Shown piece after piece: positions 11,983 to 21,446 of a stretch of 64,000 nucleotides of DNA (within the stretch, counting starts at the first letter, position 1; each line of letters opens with the position of its first letter). Both the position numbers and the translations under genes were made by a program. The stretch lies in assembly GCA_917880885.1 (NCBI GenBank), contig OU862923.1, positions 23,348,770 to 23,412,769 of the forward strand, read 5' to 3'. Source of the stretch: Limnephilus marmoratus (Eukaryota > Arthropoda > Insecta > Trichoptera > Limnephilidae). The notes beneath the pieces are model-generated. The model had not been told where the DNA came from. It made no database searches and saw only the letters and a list, made by a program, of their open reading frames with translations.

Positions 11983-13316
11983 AACTATTTTGATAGTTTC
12001 GGATCTAATTAGATTCTTGATTTTGTACTACCGTTTTAATTGTATGGAAAAAGCATACAGTAGATTTTAACATAAAACCAGACAAGGTACAACGAAAATG
12101 GAAAGGAATTGTTGCACGTTCACACTTGACCTGTTCTATTTCGTTCACCCTTTCTCTACTCCATGGTCGATTCTATACAGAATGGAACGAAAGTTGAAGT
12201 TGATTAAAAATGGGGTTTCTACTTCTATCGGAGGTTCTATTATTCTCAGTGATCTCTTTCAAAGATTCCACGGAATATAAGCGATGGGAACGCGCCTTAG
12301 TGGCTATTATAAAGTCGTACTCTTCTGTTGGTACATCTAATTATCGTTACAAATTTACTAACGAAATAATGATAATAACATTGTCATGTTGGCGGAAAAA
12401 TTATGGGATATTTACATATCCTGTAAAAGAGAACTTCAGTTCAATTTTTAAATTTTTAATGACCCTCTAACTTAAATAACTGCATTTTTATTTTTACTTT
12501 TAGAGTTAGTTTTATTAGTTAAAATAATTGTCAAAGTTTTAATTTTTCAAGACCCCCCGAAAACCATCGTATGTATGGTGAATCGTGTGACGTCATCACT
12601 CCTGAAAAAATACTATAGAATCGGGCAATCAGCTGGTCTACTGCCGCCATTTTGAATTCTCCCTAGAAATAACATTACTATTTTTTTGTGCAGTAGTTTT
12701 TGAATATTTCCAATAATGGAGATAAACTAATAAGATATACCTTTATTTTTGAAACATTATTTAGGCCTAAATAATATTTGAATAAACACAACAACTAAAT
12801 CTCTATAAACAGTATGTAATAAACGAATAATTTAATATGATGGCTTTTGTCATATCATACATTCCCATACAATGACTTTACGGTGACGTCACGACACGTC
12901 GAACAGTGACGTCACCTTGACGGCGTGTTTTTACGATCCGATTATAAATGGAATTTTTAATATTTTTGTAAAAACTCTGCGTTTAATTTTATTAAATAAA
13001 ACTTATATATTCAGAATCAGCGTTAATTGGTCTATATGAGCATATTTTTTTAAAGCCAGAATATTTTTCACTGGAGTTCCTTATTGCAAAAAAAACATTT
13101 GAATATTTGATGTGGCTTAGGTAATCCCAACCACCATCGACAACTGCTAGCAACTTAACAATTCAGCGAAAACTTGCACAAAGGGAAAGTAATTTCTTTA
13201 AATAACAATTTGTTCGCTGATTTTCATACTGCCTACCCAATTAAAAACTTAATCCACACCACTGATTAGGTAACTTATCTTTGTAGTACTCAATAAGTAA
13301 CATAACTTTTTTCCAG
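11983..13316. other. Noncoding upstream of the host exon
   Basis: Probably intron. Contains the TGACGTCA sites and ends in the acceptor tract at 13306-13316. Confidence 0.5.
12588..12914. promoter_or_regulatory. Three palindromic TGACGTCA sites
   Basis: TGACGTCA at 12588-12595, 12884-12891 and 12907-12914 is the CREB/ATF consensus. It is seen upstream of the host exon in noncoding DNA. Similar octamers recur at 50.9, 51.5 and 54.2 kb, so this may be repeat-borne. Function is unknown. Confidence 0.35.
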
Positions 13317-13518
13317 ATCGGCCCAGGCCTCCTGAAATGGCGTGAAGTAGACCGAGGGCTCTACCAGAGCCAGCTGTCAGTCTCCTTGTTACTTCTCCCG
13401 GAGCACTTCAGCGGGGGTCCGCCCTCCCTCAGGTGCATAGCGCGCGTGCTGGACCTCTACGTGCAGGTGGCCGAGATGGAGCTAAGGTCTAGTAGGGGGG
13501 CGCCACGAATCGAAAGAG
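13317..13518 (+). CDS. Internal host exon, Beat-like immunoglobulin-domain protein (partial)
   Basis: This is the only segment that looks like an ordinary host coding exon. It is preceded by a pyrimidine tract and AG (CTTTTTTCCAG) and followed by GTGAGA, a good donor. It is 202 nt long and GC-rich in AT-rich surroundings. Only frame 1 is open; the other two frames contain stops. The peptide begins IGPGLLKW, continues GLYQSQLSVSLLLLPEHFSG, then SLRCIARVLDLYVQVAEMEL, and ends in a phase-1 donor. The hydrophobic strand, the P-x-HF segment and the L-x-C with a following L-Y are what is seen just before and around the second Ig cysteine in insect Beaten-path (Beat) family cell-surface proteins, which act in axon guidance with Sidestep-type partners. 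That assignment is from remembered family pattern, not a search. Neighbouring exons are outside the window or not recognisable, so large introns are implied. A LINE fragment starts about 35 bp after the donor. Another IgSF protein remains possible. Confidence 0.6.
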
Positions 13519-13552
13519 GTGAGAAAATGATTGGTAGATTTGATAACCAGCA

Positions 13553-14035
13553 TTACTAAGAAGTACACTCGAATATGCCTCGCCAATTTGGAACCCGCAG
13601 TACAAAGTATACATAAATAGCATAGAACATATTCAAAACAAATTTATAAAATATACTACATTCAAATTTAACAATAACTTTGAATGCACATTTCAAACTT
13701 TGCAACAAAGGCGAACAATAGCTGATTTGACATTGATACACAAAATTTTTAATAATAACGTTGACTGTACTGAACTTCTTTCCCTAGTTATTTTAAAATA
13801 ACCTTAAGACGTACACACCATGCAGAACTATTCCACATGTTTAATTACAAGACGAATGCAGCAAGTAATTCGCCAATCAATCGTGCTCTTCATATGTTCA
13901 ATAATATAGGTCTAAATTCTAACATCAACATTTTCTCCGATTCACTGCCTAAATTTAAAAAGAGCATCATATCAATAATATATTTGTTCAATGCACATAC
14001 ATACATACATACTCACACACACACGCATACTTCCC
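13553..14035 (+). pseudogene. LINE reverse transcriptase C-terminal fragment, frameshifted
   Basis: Translation from 13558 reads RSTLEYASPIWNPQYKVYIN, then IEHIQNKFIKYTTF and LQQRRTIADLTLIHKIFNNN, the usual RT tail (L.YASP.W.P......IE.IQ..F). The frame stops at about 13797. A second frame continues ELFHMFNYKTNAASNSPINR with the end of the ORF near 13990, so one frameshift separates them. A short AC/ACAT simple repeat follows at 13997-14033. It lies 35 bp after the host exon donor. Confidence 0.7.
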
Positions 14036-14154
14036 ACTACGCATATAACCCGGTAATTTACTTAATATACATACCATGAATAAGACACTACAAAGAAACA
14101 CATCATAGGTAGCTACCATGAAATATACTTAATAATTGTAAATTGTTTTAGAAA

Positions 14155-14410
14155 AATGAAACAATTCAACTTTGTATAAACCACTTATATAATGCGCAAA
14201 TCCGACCGGTTTCGGAACAAACGTTCCTTCTTCAGGGAAAGCTTATACTAATTTGACGTTTCTAACAAATTTTTTATTATGGTAGGGGTGGAGCCGTTGC
14301 TAGTTATTAATGTAGATTGGGTGGGTAGGTATTAATGTAGAGTGGGTGGGTAGGGGAACAAATCCATGATTGGGCTATAAGACAATATTTTTTGTTTGTT
14401 GATAATAGAT
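14155..14410 (-). mobile_element. Single-arm copy of the 11.6-kb foldback family
   Basis: On the + strand: CAATTCAACTTTGTATAAAC, CGACCGGTTTCGGAACAAAC, CTATTATGGTAGGGGTGGAG-like TTATTATGGTAGGGGTGGAG, GTAGAGTGGGTGGGTAGGGG and CAAATCCATGATTGGGCTAT. These match 11760-11982 in the opposite orientation. A short tandem of GTGGGTAGG units lies inside. Confidence 0.7.
14204..14235 (-). ncRNA. Hammerhead-ribozyme-like motif (14.2-kb repeat)
   Basis: Reading on the - strand from 14235: CTGAAGA, A, stem GGAAC, loop GTTT, stem GTTCC, GAA, loopless helix ACC/GGT, then C. This matches the order C3-A9, stem II, GAA, stem III, U16.1 and H17 of a hammerhead, with one extra A after A9. Stem I is only 2-3 bp here. 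Cleavage activity is not shown. Confidence 0.4.
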
Positions 14411-15226
14411 AGAACCATATAACTATACCTACCCACCCACTCTATATTAATACATACCCACCCACTCTACACTCACCCACTTTCACTTAGTCCTACATAC
14501 CTACATCGAATTAACTTTCGATTAATTGAATGAATATTGAAAGATTTGATTTGAAAGAGTTACAACTTATTCATCATAACTTCGTTCCAAATGTGTGTTT
14601 TGAAATCCCCGTTGAATATTTGCATAGAAATGATTTTTCCATTTGACTGGATAACAATACAACTTTGATATTTTTTTTCAGTGACCTCAAATGGAGTTCC
14701 GTCGATTGGTGCCAAAGGCAATTTCATATTTGCAATGAGAGTGTTTTATTTTTGGTTTAGTAGATTGTCAAAATACAGCTGAAAATACTATCCTTCCCTT
14801 AGAATCTATTATTAAATTCATGCCCATACTCTGTAAAACCTAATGAAATATTTAGAGAGTCCCGAGTTTAATAAAATAATAGTGAACATAAATATGTAAG
14901 GTATATTGATTGTGATAATTTATACGATATTAAATTTTGATTGGAATGTTGGATATAATTTTTTTAACTTGTATGTATATAGTAATTAATAAAATTATAA
15001 TGCCAATCCGAGACTTTAATTACTCAATATAATGATTGTACATTTTCCTAAACTGTTGCCGTATTAAATCTCCCTACTTGTATATTACATTTCCCGTCAA
15101 CCGAAAATTATTTTTAAAGGTTTTATTTATTAAATTTTTTTGAAAAATAATAAAAATACTCAATTCATATTTTTTTTAAATTATTTAAATTATTAAGCTC
15201 TATATTTAACAATTCTCAAAATTTTC
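14411..15226. other. No gene recognised
   Basis: Starts with a CTACCCACCCACTCTA repeat block (14.43-14.48 kb) related to the foldback family, then AT-rich DNA. Confidence 0.5.
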
Positions 15227-15706
15227 AATTTGGGAGGTGGATGTGACTGCCGCCGCCCCAGAAATTATTTATTGGACAACCAAAATCCCTGCCTTAGGTC
15301 ACTCCAAGTGGTTCGCTACGTTTGATGACTCAGCAGGAGCAGGTGCCTGGTTCATGGGGGGTGAGGTTTGTGTAGGTCTGCGGATGCGTTCTGTGGACGT
15401 CCACCTACTGCGTGGCGGGTCGGATCGAATAAGACTGGTTGAGGGAGACCTTTTGATTTCTCATGTCAAACTCTCTTGACCCACCGCCTTGAACCGCGGT
15501 GAAAAGAATGGATCCATACGTTCGTCACTCCTGGACACATTGACCTCCAGATTCCTCCCCACCCCTCATACCTTTATCCCTCCAAAATTTTCTCGCCTTC
15601 CTTTCCTTAAAAATACTCTCCACACATCATCCCCAAAGATGACATAGGCCCCGAGGGAAATTGTTTTCCTCAGGGCCTCCTGTGGAGGGCTATTGTAAAA
15701 AAAAAA
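15227..15706 (+). mobile_element. SINE family C, complete copy
   Basis: An interspersed unit of about 480 bp. It begins TTGGGAGGTGGATGTGACTG and CCGCCGCCCCAGAAATTATT, has GTGGTTCGCTACGTTTGATG and TCCTGGACACATTGACCTCC, and ends in a stem-loop (CCCCGAGGG...CCTCAGGGCC) with a poly-A run. No ORF or domain is seen. The last ~110 bp match the Jockey-like LINE end at 53.3 kb. Confidence 0.8.
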
Positions 15707-16094
15707 CAAAAATACTTGAAAAGATTTATGGTGTTTGCAAAAGGCACATTTTTTTATTAAATAAAAAGACGACAAATTTATGGTATTTTTAAAACCCAAA
15801 ACAGGTACTCTCGTGATATATAACTGTAATAACTAATAAGTAAAAACCTGGTAATAAGTGCACAAAGTAGGTATTTAATTGACGAAAAAAAAATAAACAT
15901 GGTTTGGTAAAGAAACTCTGCCTGCAAGATACAATACCTAAGTGAATCCGTGAATTACATTAAAAAAAGAGTTGGACAGGAAATATAATTTTAACAACTG
16001 ACCGATCAGTGGCTGTGTTGGCATCGCGTCTGGATTCCACTTAGGTATAGTGCTAATTTCCTCGGCTGGCAAGTCCTCCACCACACATCAAAAC

Positions 16095-16318
16095 TAGCAA
16101 AAAGAACGAGTGTGCTTCAGACCACACGACTGAAGTAAAACTTCACTTACTTATAAAAGAAGAGAAAAAAATGTGCACGCGCACTGTTCTCTCTTGCTCC
16201 TACAGTGTGATATAGACAATAGGCCTGCACTGTGTCTTAGATAATATACGAAACGTAACTGGCTATGAGAGAAATAGAAAAAGGTGCTCGCACCTCTTTC
16301 TCTTGCCCCTACAGTAAT
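16095..16318. mobile_element. MITE-like repeat, left part (split by element A)
   Basis: Shares AACGAGTGTGCTT.AGACCACA, GACTGAAGTAAAACTTC, TCTCTTGCTCCTACAGTGTGATA and CTTGCCCCTACAGTAAT with the 9.4-kb copy. It stops exactly at the element A target duplication; the remaining part resumes at 25588. Confidence 0.75.
16310..16318. repeat. Target-site duplication of element A (3' side copy)
   Basis: TACAGTAAT at the 3' end of element A. It is repeated at 25588-25596, and present once in the intact MITE at about 9539-9547. Confidence 0.85.
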
Positions 16319-17467
16319 TGGAGGGGACCCACCACTTTCCCAACGGCGTTATAAGGAAACATATGGTTTCCTCCTTCACCGCACACCTCAAGACTCTACT
16401 TTTTTTTTGAACGAAGCTACATTTATTTGAACGACTCTAGACCCTCCAATGTCCATGCATACGGGGTTAGTAAGCAGTATGCAAGTACTTACATTAAAAT
16501 TATACAAAAGATAAATAGAAGTAGCAGCCCGTGGAATAATTCTTCTGAAATAGGTAAAATCAATAAGAGAAAACAGTGTTAGTAAAAGAAAAATAAAAAT
16601 AAAAATAACGGCTAGACCAGTCGAAGAAACCTTCTGTAAATAAAATAAGTAATGAGGAAAAAACAGTTATATGATTATGTTATAATGTAAGTAGTTACTA
16701 TAATAGCGGAAAGAAAATAAAATATATAAAAAGAAGAGCCAGAGAAAGTATTCCATTGACCACCGGGCAGTCCCAATGAGAATACGTATAGCTATCGGCC
16801 CAACCGCAGACGATGCTCGAAGTCCGCGCCCTTTAGCCGGTTCCCCGATTTTGCCTCGAAGAAATGCACTTGGGAGAGAAGGGGAAGATTTTGAAGACCT
16901 TGAGGAAAAGATGAGCGTCGGGTTACCGGAGGGGGGACGGAAGGACATCGAGACCGCACGGTTACGCCTCAGGCCTACGCATGACGATGGGGGAGGCGCG
17001 GGCGGATCGCGGGAAGACCACTCTGGTATGTGTTCGTCTGGCAATGTGCATGGACAGGGTCTATCCCACCCCCTTTCTATGGGGGAATGACGATACATAA
17101 CATGTTCAGTTCAGTTGCGCCACCAAAGAATGGAAACCAAAACTAATACAGAAAAATAGAAAATAATAAGAGCATTTATACATGTGAAACATAATTACAG
17201 AATCAGTTCAGAGTGATAATATATCGAGCATTAGTGTCATCACTAATATCGATCACCAACACCAACATGACCTGTCGAGGTAAAAACATAAATCATTGTT
17301 AGCAGAGATCAGAAGAAAAAAAAATAGACAGATGTTATCAGTATTTTATAGGTCACATAAGTTATATTATAGATAGTTCAAAGCATATTCACTAAATAAA
17401 GAGTAATAGAGGAGGACCGAAGAAGAAGACGGGAGCAATACGTGTGGCACCTGAAACAAAGATGAAT
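16319..17467 (-). other. Element A 3' UTR
   Basis: About 1.15 kb follows the ORF2 stop and runs to the target duplication. It aligns by eye with the 3' UTR of element B: both have a TCCTTCCG...CCTCCGG.AAC.CGACG segment, an ACCGGCTAAAGGG segment, a GCATACTGCTTnCTAAC segment and a terminal GGTGG.T..CCTCCA. There is no poly-A tail. Open frames of 104 and 143 codons inside it on both strands are GC-rich by-products with no recognisable domains. Confidence 0.8.
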
Positions 17468-20400
17468 TTAATCTAGGTCGGCGACTCTAAGTACAGGCCA
17501 TCTCTCTACCCAGGACTTGACAAACTTTTTCAAGCATTCAAAATTCTCTTTGTTCGACACAAGGTCAGCATTCCACGCTGGTCTTGTTATTCCGCGCAAG
17601 CCATCCAACATTTCCTCTCGTGCTTCCTTCATCAACTCGCAGTGCCACAGAATGTGCCTGGCGTCCTGATTAGTATCCCCACATGCGCAGTTTGGGTGAG
17701 GAGAGAGGGTCAAGCTATGAAGCCGACCCCTGAATTCCCCATGCCCAGAAAGCATCTGCGTCACATAGTGATCTAGTTTAATGTATGCCCCTTCCATTCT
17801 GAATTTAACTGAAGGGAAGAAGGAGAAAGTCCATCTGCCCTTCGTCGACCTATCCCATCGCTCTTGCCATACACTCAGCGTTCTCTCGCGCATCGCTTTG
17901 AGCAAGCCAGGGAGGGCCACGACTCCTCCCGGTGTCAGCTCGACTCCCAGGTGGACAGCAGCCCTGCCTCTAATAAGTTCCTTTTTGGTCAATATTTCCC
18001 TAATTTCAAGGTCAATCGGCAGAATGCCGGCCAGAACCGGTAGTGCATCTGAGGCCACAGTCCTATAAGCGCCCAAGAGCGCCAACAGGGGAGTCCGCTG
18101 ACCCCGTTTAAGAGCAGAGTTTATCAAGACGTTATCCAAGCGATGCTCCCACACAGAGGCAGCATATGATACTTGCGACACATATACCCCTCTGTACAGC
18201 AGGCGAATCGCCGGAGAGCGCAATCCCCATTCGGCTGTTGAGAGTCTTCTCAGTTTCTGAAACAGGGCTTGTGCCCTGTCGGAGACGTTCTTGACGTGGG
18301 CCAGGAATGAAGAAGATCTGTCCAAAATTACGCCTAAATACCTGGTGTTTTCTGCAAATCGGATGGATGAGCCTCCCATTCTGATGAAGGGGTTCCTGCC
18401 TCGGCTGAGCATGCCCTTCATGAGGAGGCCCACGGTCTTGTGGGGAACGAAGTTCAGTCTATTTCTCTGTCCCCATTCAAGGATCACTTGTAAACCTTCT
18501 TCAGCCTTAGATTCCACTTCCCTCCTACTGTCCCCAGAGACCAAAAACAATTTATCATCTACGTAGTCGACCGATATACAACCTTCAGGCAAGGGCAACC
18601 TGGAGGAGTCGTCGAACAAGATTTTCCACAGGTCGGGTCCGAGAACCGACCCCTGCGGACATCCCATGTCGACTGTTCGGGTGATTAAAACGTCCCCGTG
18701 CCCTATGATAACTGTCCTACCACTTAGATAGTCACTAATAATCTCAAACAGTTTACGCGGGCAGTTCCTGCTTTTCAGCTTGGTAAGTATCATCGGCCAC
18801 CACGCGTGATCAAAGGCACCCGAGATATCCAAGAAGATGCCTATAACGTACCTCTTTTGGCATACCCTCACCCATTCAAGCGCATGTTTAATGGCGTGCT
18901 CCGTGGATTTGCCGGGGACAAAGCCGAATTGAAGATCGCTGGGCGGCGTTAGGGTGAGGTGTAGTCGGTGCTTGATGATGTTTTCCAAAACTTTGCCTAG
19001 AATTGGCAATAATGTTATAGGCCTATAAGCTCCTATGTCCGTCTTCGGCTTACCGTTACCCTTTGGTATAATCCGGAGCACGCCCTTCTTCCATTCCGTA
19101 GGAAATTTTCCCCTACGCAAGCACGTCTCCAACACCTGGTAGAACTCCTCTTTGGCGTGGATCCAGACATTCTTCGCAATTATTCCATTCAATCTATCAA
19201 ATCCCGGTGCCTTTTTCGGACCCAAACCCTTAATTATTATTTCCACTTCAATTCGACTTAACGGTGGCATGCCGTTCCCCTGGGCGGGCTCACTAGGTGG
19301 TAGCCGTGACAGATTTCTAATCTGTTTATGGTGAACACTTTCCCCTATTACTGAGACTAACGGAACTAACTTGCCCAGAAGTGTCTCAAGAGTGGAGGTA
19401 ACATCGACACTCTCAACGTTCCCGAGCACCACGCTCGACAAGTAACTTTCAGATCCTTTTCCCGTTTTTCCAACGACGCTGTGGATTTCCCACGGGTTGG
19501 CGTTACCCACTTCATTAACCCAATTATGCCAGGCAGCTCGTTTTGCCAAAAGGACACCCGAGCGATAGGCACCTCGTGCGGCCCTAAAGCGGGCTTGGAG
19601 GACAATAGCCTCTTCGGGCGAGCATAAGCTCTGCCTGACCACACTGAGATTCCTGTAAGCGCTTTTAAATGTACCCTTCAGCAAAGTCAGCTCTTGTGTC
19701 CACCACGGCGTCCGAATAGCCTTTTTAGGGTTAGTTCTTCCCAAAGAGGCTTCTGCGGCCGATACCACCGCCGCGTTGAAAAAATTCCCCAAATTGTCCG
19801 GTTCCCTAGCTGCTACGTCGTGAAAGCCCCTTAATGATTGGCGTAGCGCCTCCCCAAATTTATCCCAATCCGCCCTTGTGGTTCTGAAATTCCACGTAGA
19901 CCGTGGAGTTTCTGTCTTTGGAATACCCACAGAAAAAGTTATGAGTCTATGATCAGAAACTAACGCACACTCGTGAACTTTCCACTGAGATATTTTAGTC
20001 GCAACAGATCTAGAACATAGAGTGAGATCAATGTTACTTTCGCCTCCGGGTCCTGAAAAAGTAGAAAGCATGCCCGGTTCATTGAGGATGAACAGACCTT
20101 GCGCCGCAATAAGGTCTTCGACAGCAAAGGATCTTTCCGTCCGAATTCCGTTGTAGTCGAACCAGAGAGGCGATCGCGCGTTGAAGTCTCCACCGATAAT
20201 TACGTTTCGACCTCTTAATTTGTGAAGGGCTCGCGTTAAGCTCAAAATATGCGGTTCAACAGGATTACCGTACTTAAAGTAAACGGAGATCACGATGATT
20301 TCCGTGTTAGCTAATTTAATGGATACACAGGTTTGGTACTCGTTTGAGAGCCCTCCCAAGAGGAGGGGTCTGATCAAGGAAGTATTGACCAGGACACCCG

Positions 20401-20596
20401 CACCCGGAGAGGAACCCACCTCGAGCACCGCACCCGGACTATTAATTCCAGGAGTTTTGCCTTGCCACACGTACTGCTCCTGAATAAGCATGATGTCTAT
20501 GCCGAGGTCAGACATCACCCGCTGAGTCTCCAGGGTGGCCACCCGAGACCTTTGCAGGTTCGCCTGACCAATGGTGAGGGAATTAGCGCCCGCCAT
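17468..20596 (-). CDS. Element A ORF2: endonuclease and reverse transcriptase, 1042 aa, intact
   Basis: This is the ORF2 of an R1-clade LINE, expected to nick target DNA and copy the element RNA by target-primed reverse transcription in the nucleus. The N-terminal endonuclease spans about residues 1-225, with QANLQR (11-16), QE (39-40), GGDFNA (135-140), SNIDLTLCS (187-195) and SDHR (214-217). The reverse transcriptase covers about 450-760: APGFDRLNG (463-471), FLDISGAFDHAWW (588-600) with the first catalytic Asp at 590, GCPQGSVLGP (645-654) and YVDD (678-681). YVDD replaces the usual YADD seen in element B. A Cys/His motif follows: C970, C972, H981, C986. No RNase H domain is seen. The ATG lies inside the last codons of ORF1 (TATGGCGGGCGCTAA), giving a 14-nt overlap typical of coupled translation in this clade. 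The full length and lack of stops or frameshifts argue for recent activity. Confidence 0.93.
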   Translation of the reverse strand: MAGANSLTIGQANLQRSRVATLETQRVMSDLGIDIMLIQEQYVWQGKTPGINSPGAVLEVGSSPGAGVLVNTSLIRPLLLGGLSNEYQTCVSIKLANTEIIVISVYFKYGNPVEPHILSLTRALHKLRGRNVIIGGDFNARSPLWFDYNGIRTERSFAVEDLIAAQGLFILNEPGMLSTFSGPGGESNIDLTLCSRSVATKISQWKVHECALVSDHRLITFSVGIPKTETPRSTWNFRTTRADWDKFGEALRQSLRGFHDVAAREPDNLGNFFNAAVVSAAEASLGRTNPKKAIRTPWWTQELTLLKGTFKSAYRNLSVVRQSLCSPEEAIVLQARFRAARGAYRSGVLLAKRAAWHNWVNEVGNANPWEIHSVVGKTGKGSESYLSSVVLGNVESVDVTSTLETLLGKLVPLVSVIGESVHHKQIRNLSRLPPSEPAQGNGMPPLSRIEVEIIIKGLGPKKAPGFDRLNGIIAKNVWIHAKEEFYQVLETCLRRGKFPTEWKKGVLRIIPKGNGKPKTDIGAYRPITLLPILGKVLENIIKHRLHLTLTPPSDLQFGFVPGKSTEHAIKHALEWVRVCQKRYVIGIFLDISGAFDHAWWPMILTKLKSRNCPRKLFEIISDYLSGRTVIIGHGDVLITRTVDMGCPQGSVLGPDLWKILFDDSSRLPLPEGCISVDYVDDKLFLVSGDSRREVESKAEEGLQVILEWGQRNRLNFVPHKTVGLLMKGMLSRGRNPFIRMGGSSIRFAENTRYLGVILDRSSSFLAHVKNVSDRAQALFQKLRRLSTAEWGLRSPAIRLLYRGVYVSQVSYAASVWEHRLDNVLINSALKRGQRTPLLALLGAYRTVASDALPVLAGILPIDLEIREILTKKELIRGRAAVHLGVELTPGGVVALPGLLKAMRERTLSVWQERWDRSTKGRWTFSFFPSVKFRMEGAYIKLDHYVTQMLSGHGEFRGRLHSLTLSPHPNCACGDTNQDARHILWHCELMKEAREEMLDGLRGITRPAWNADLVSNKENFECLKKFVKSWVERWPVLRVADLD

Positions 20597-21446
20597 AGTC
20601 CGTCATACGTACTTGTACCTCTATAGCCGCTCTGTGGGCAGGGCAAGCACGATCTCCCGTAGAGTGGTTCGCCGGCTTTTTAAACCTTGAGCAGGTAGCG
20701 CAGACAGCGGCCAGTGCTTTTTTGGGGCAATCCTCATAGTCATGGCCGGTTGCGGCGCAGTGGCGGCATGTTGTCGTTTCCTGGGTGCAAGATTTGCTCA
20801 CGTGGCCATACAAGTGGCATTTATAGCATCTCGTTGCACCCAGATAATCCCGAACACGGCAGGCGTTCCACCCAAAGTAGCAATGTCCGCTGTCTATTAG
20901 AACCTTCCTGCAGTCAGGATGACATGTAATAATCATATTCATGGTAGGGGCATCCCTCCTACCAAAAAGTGATACCGTCCGCATGGTTCTGAGGTGGTCG
21001 TCCTTAGTGAGGGTGCAGTTCCCTGTGATATTATTTACGAAGATCTCCTCAAATAGGGCGGCATCTTTGGAGACGTCACCCCTCGGGACGTCGTAAAGTA
21101 CGATTTTGGGTAGGCGGCCCTGTGGACTGATCATTTTTATACCACTAGCAGAGAGTTTCTCGGCAGCTTTCTGTATATTTTTCAACCCCCCGGCACTGGA
21201 TGTCTGCAGGAGAAAACCTCCTCCCTTAATACTTCTAGTGCGGACCGCTTGGAATCCGTCTGACTTTGGATCTAGGATGGAGGTGATCACTTTTTTAGTG
21301 TCCTCCGACGTTTTACCTTCCGGTACCGTGGGGTAGAATAATACTGTCGGCTGTTGAGGAGGTAAACCGCGCTCCTGTCCATCGATAAAGATTGAGGCGC
21401 TAGGTGTAGCGCCAGCCGCACTCGCGTACGTTTTTTTGCCGCGCAG
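20583..21446 (-). pseudogene. Element A ORF1, C-terminal part with three zinc knuckles
   Basis: This is the second half of the ORF1 nucleocapsid-like protein of element A, which binds element RNA. The reading frame is open beyond the first ATG at 21290 and continues upstream to about 21446, where it meets the 5' end of inserted element B; the upstream residues include YASAAGATPSASIF. Counting from the Met at 21290, a basic, RRM-like stretch (PKIVLYDVP at 61-69) is followed by three Cys/His knuckles. Two are C-x2-C-x4-H-x4-C, at 155-168 (CYKCHLYGHVSKSC) and 175-188 (CRHCAATGHDYEDC). A third, variant knuckle is at 197-216. The ORF ends at TAA overlapping the start of ORF2. The N-terminal half lies on the other side of element B at 24330-24971, so the gene is split by about 2.9 kb. 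Confidence 0.85.

Noticed and set aside
16667..17098. Two long overlapping open frames on opposite strands (143 and 104 codons)
   Set aside because: They lie in the 3' UTR of element A, in a GC-rich block shared with the 3' UTR of element B, and show no domain.
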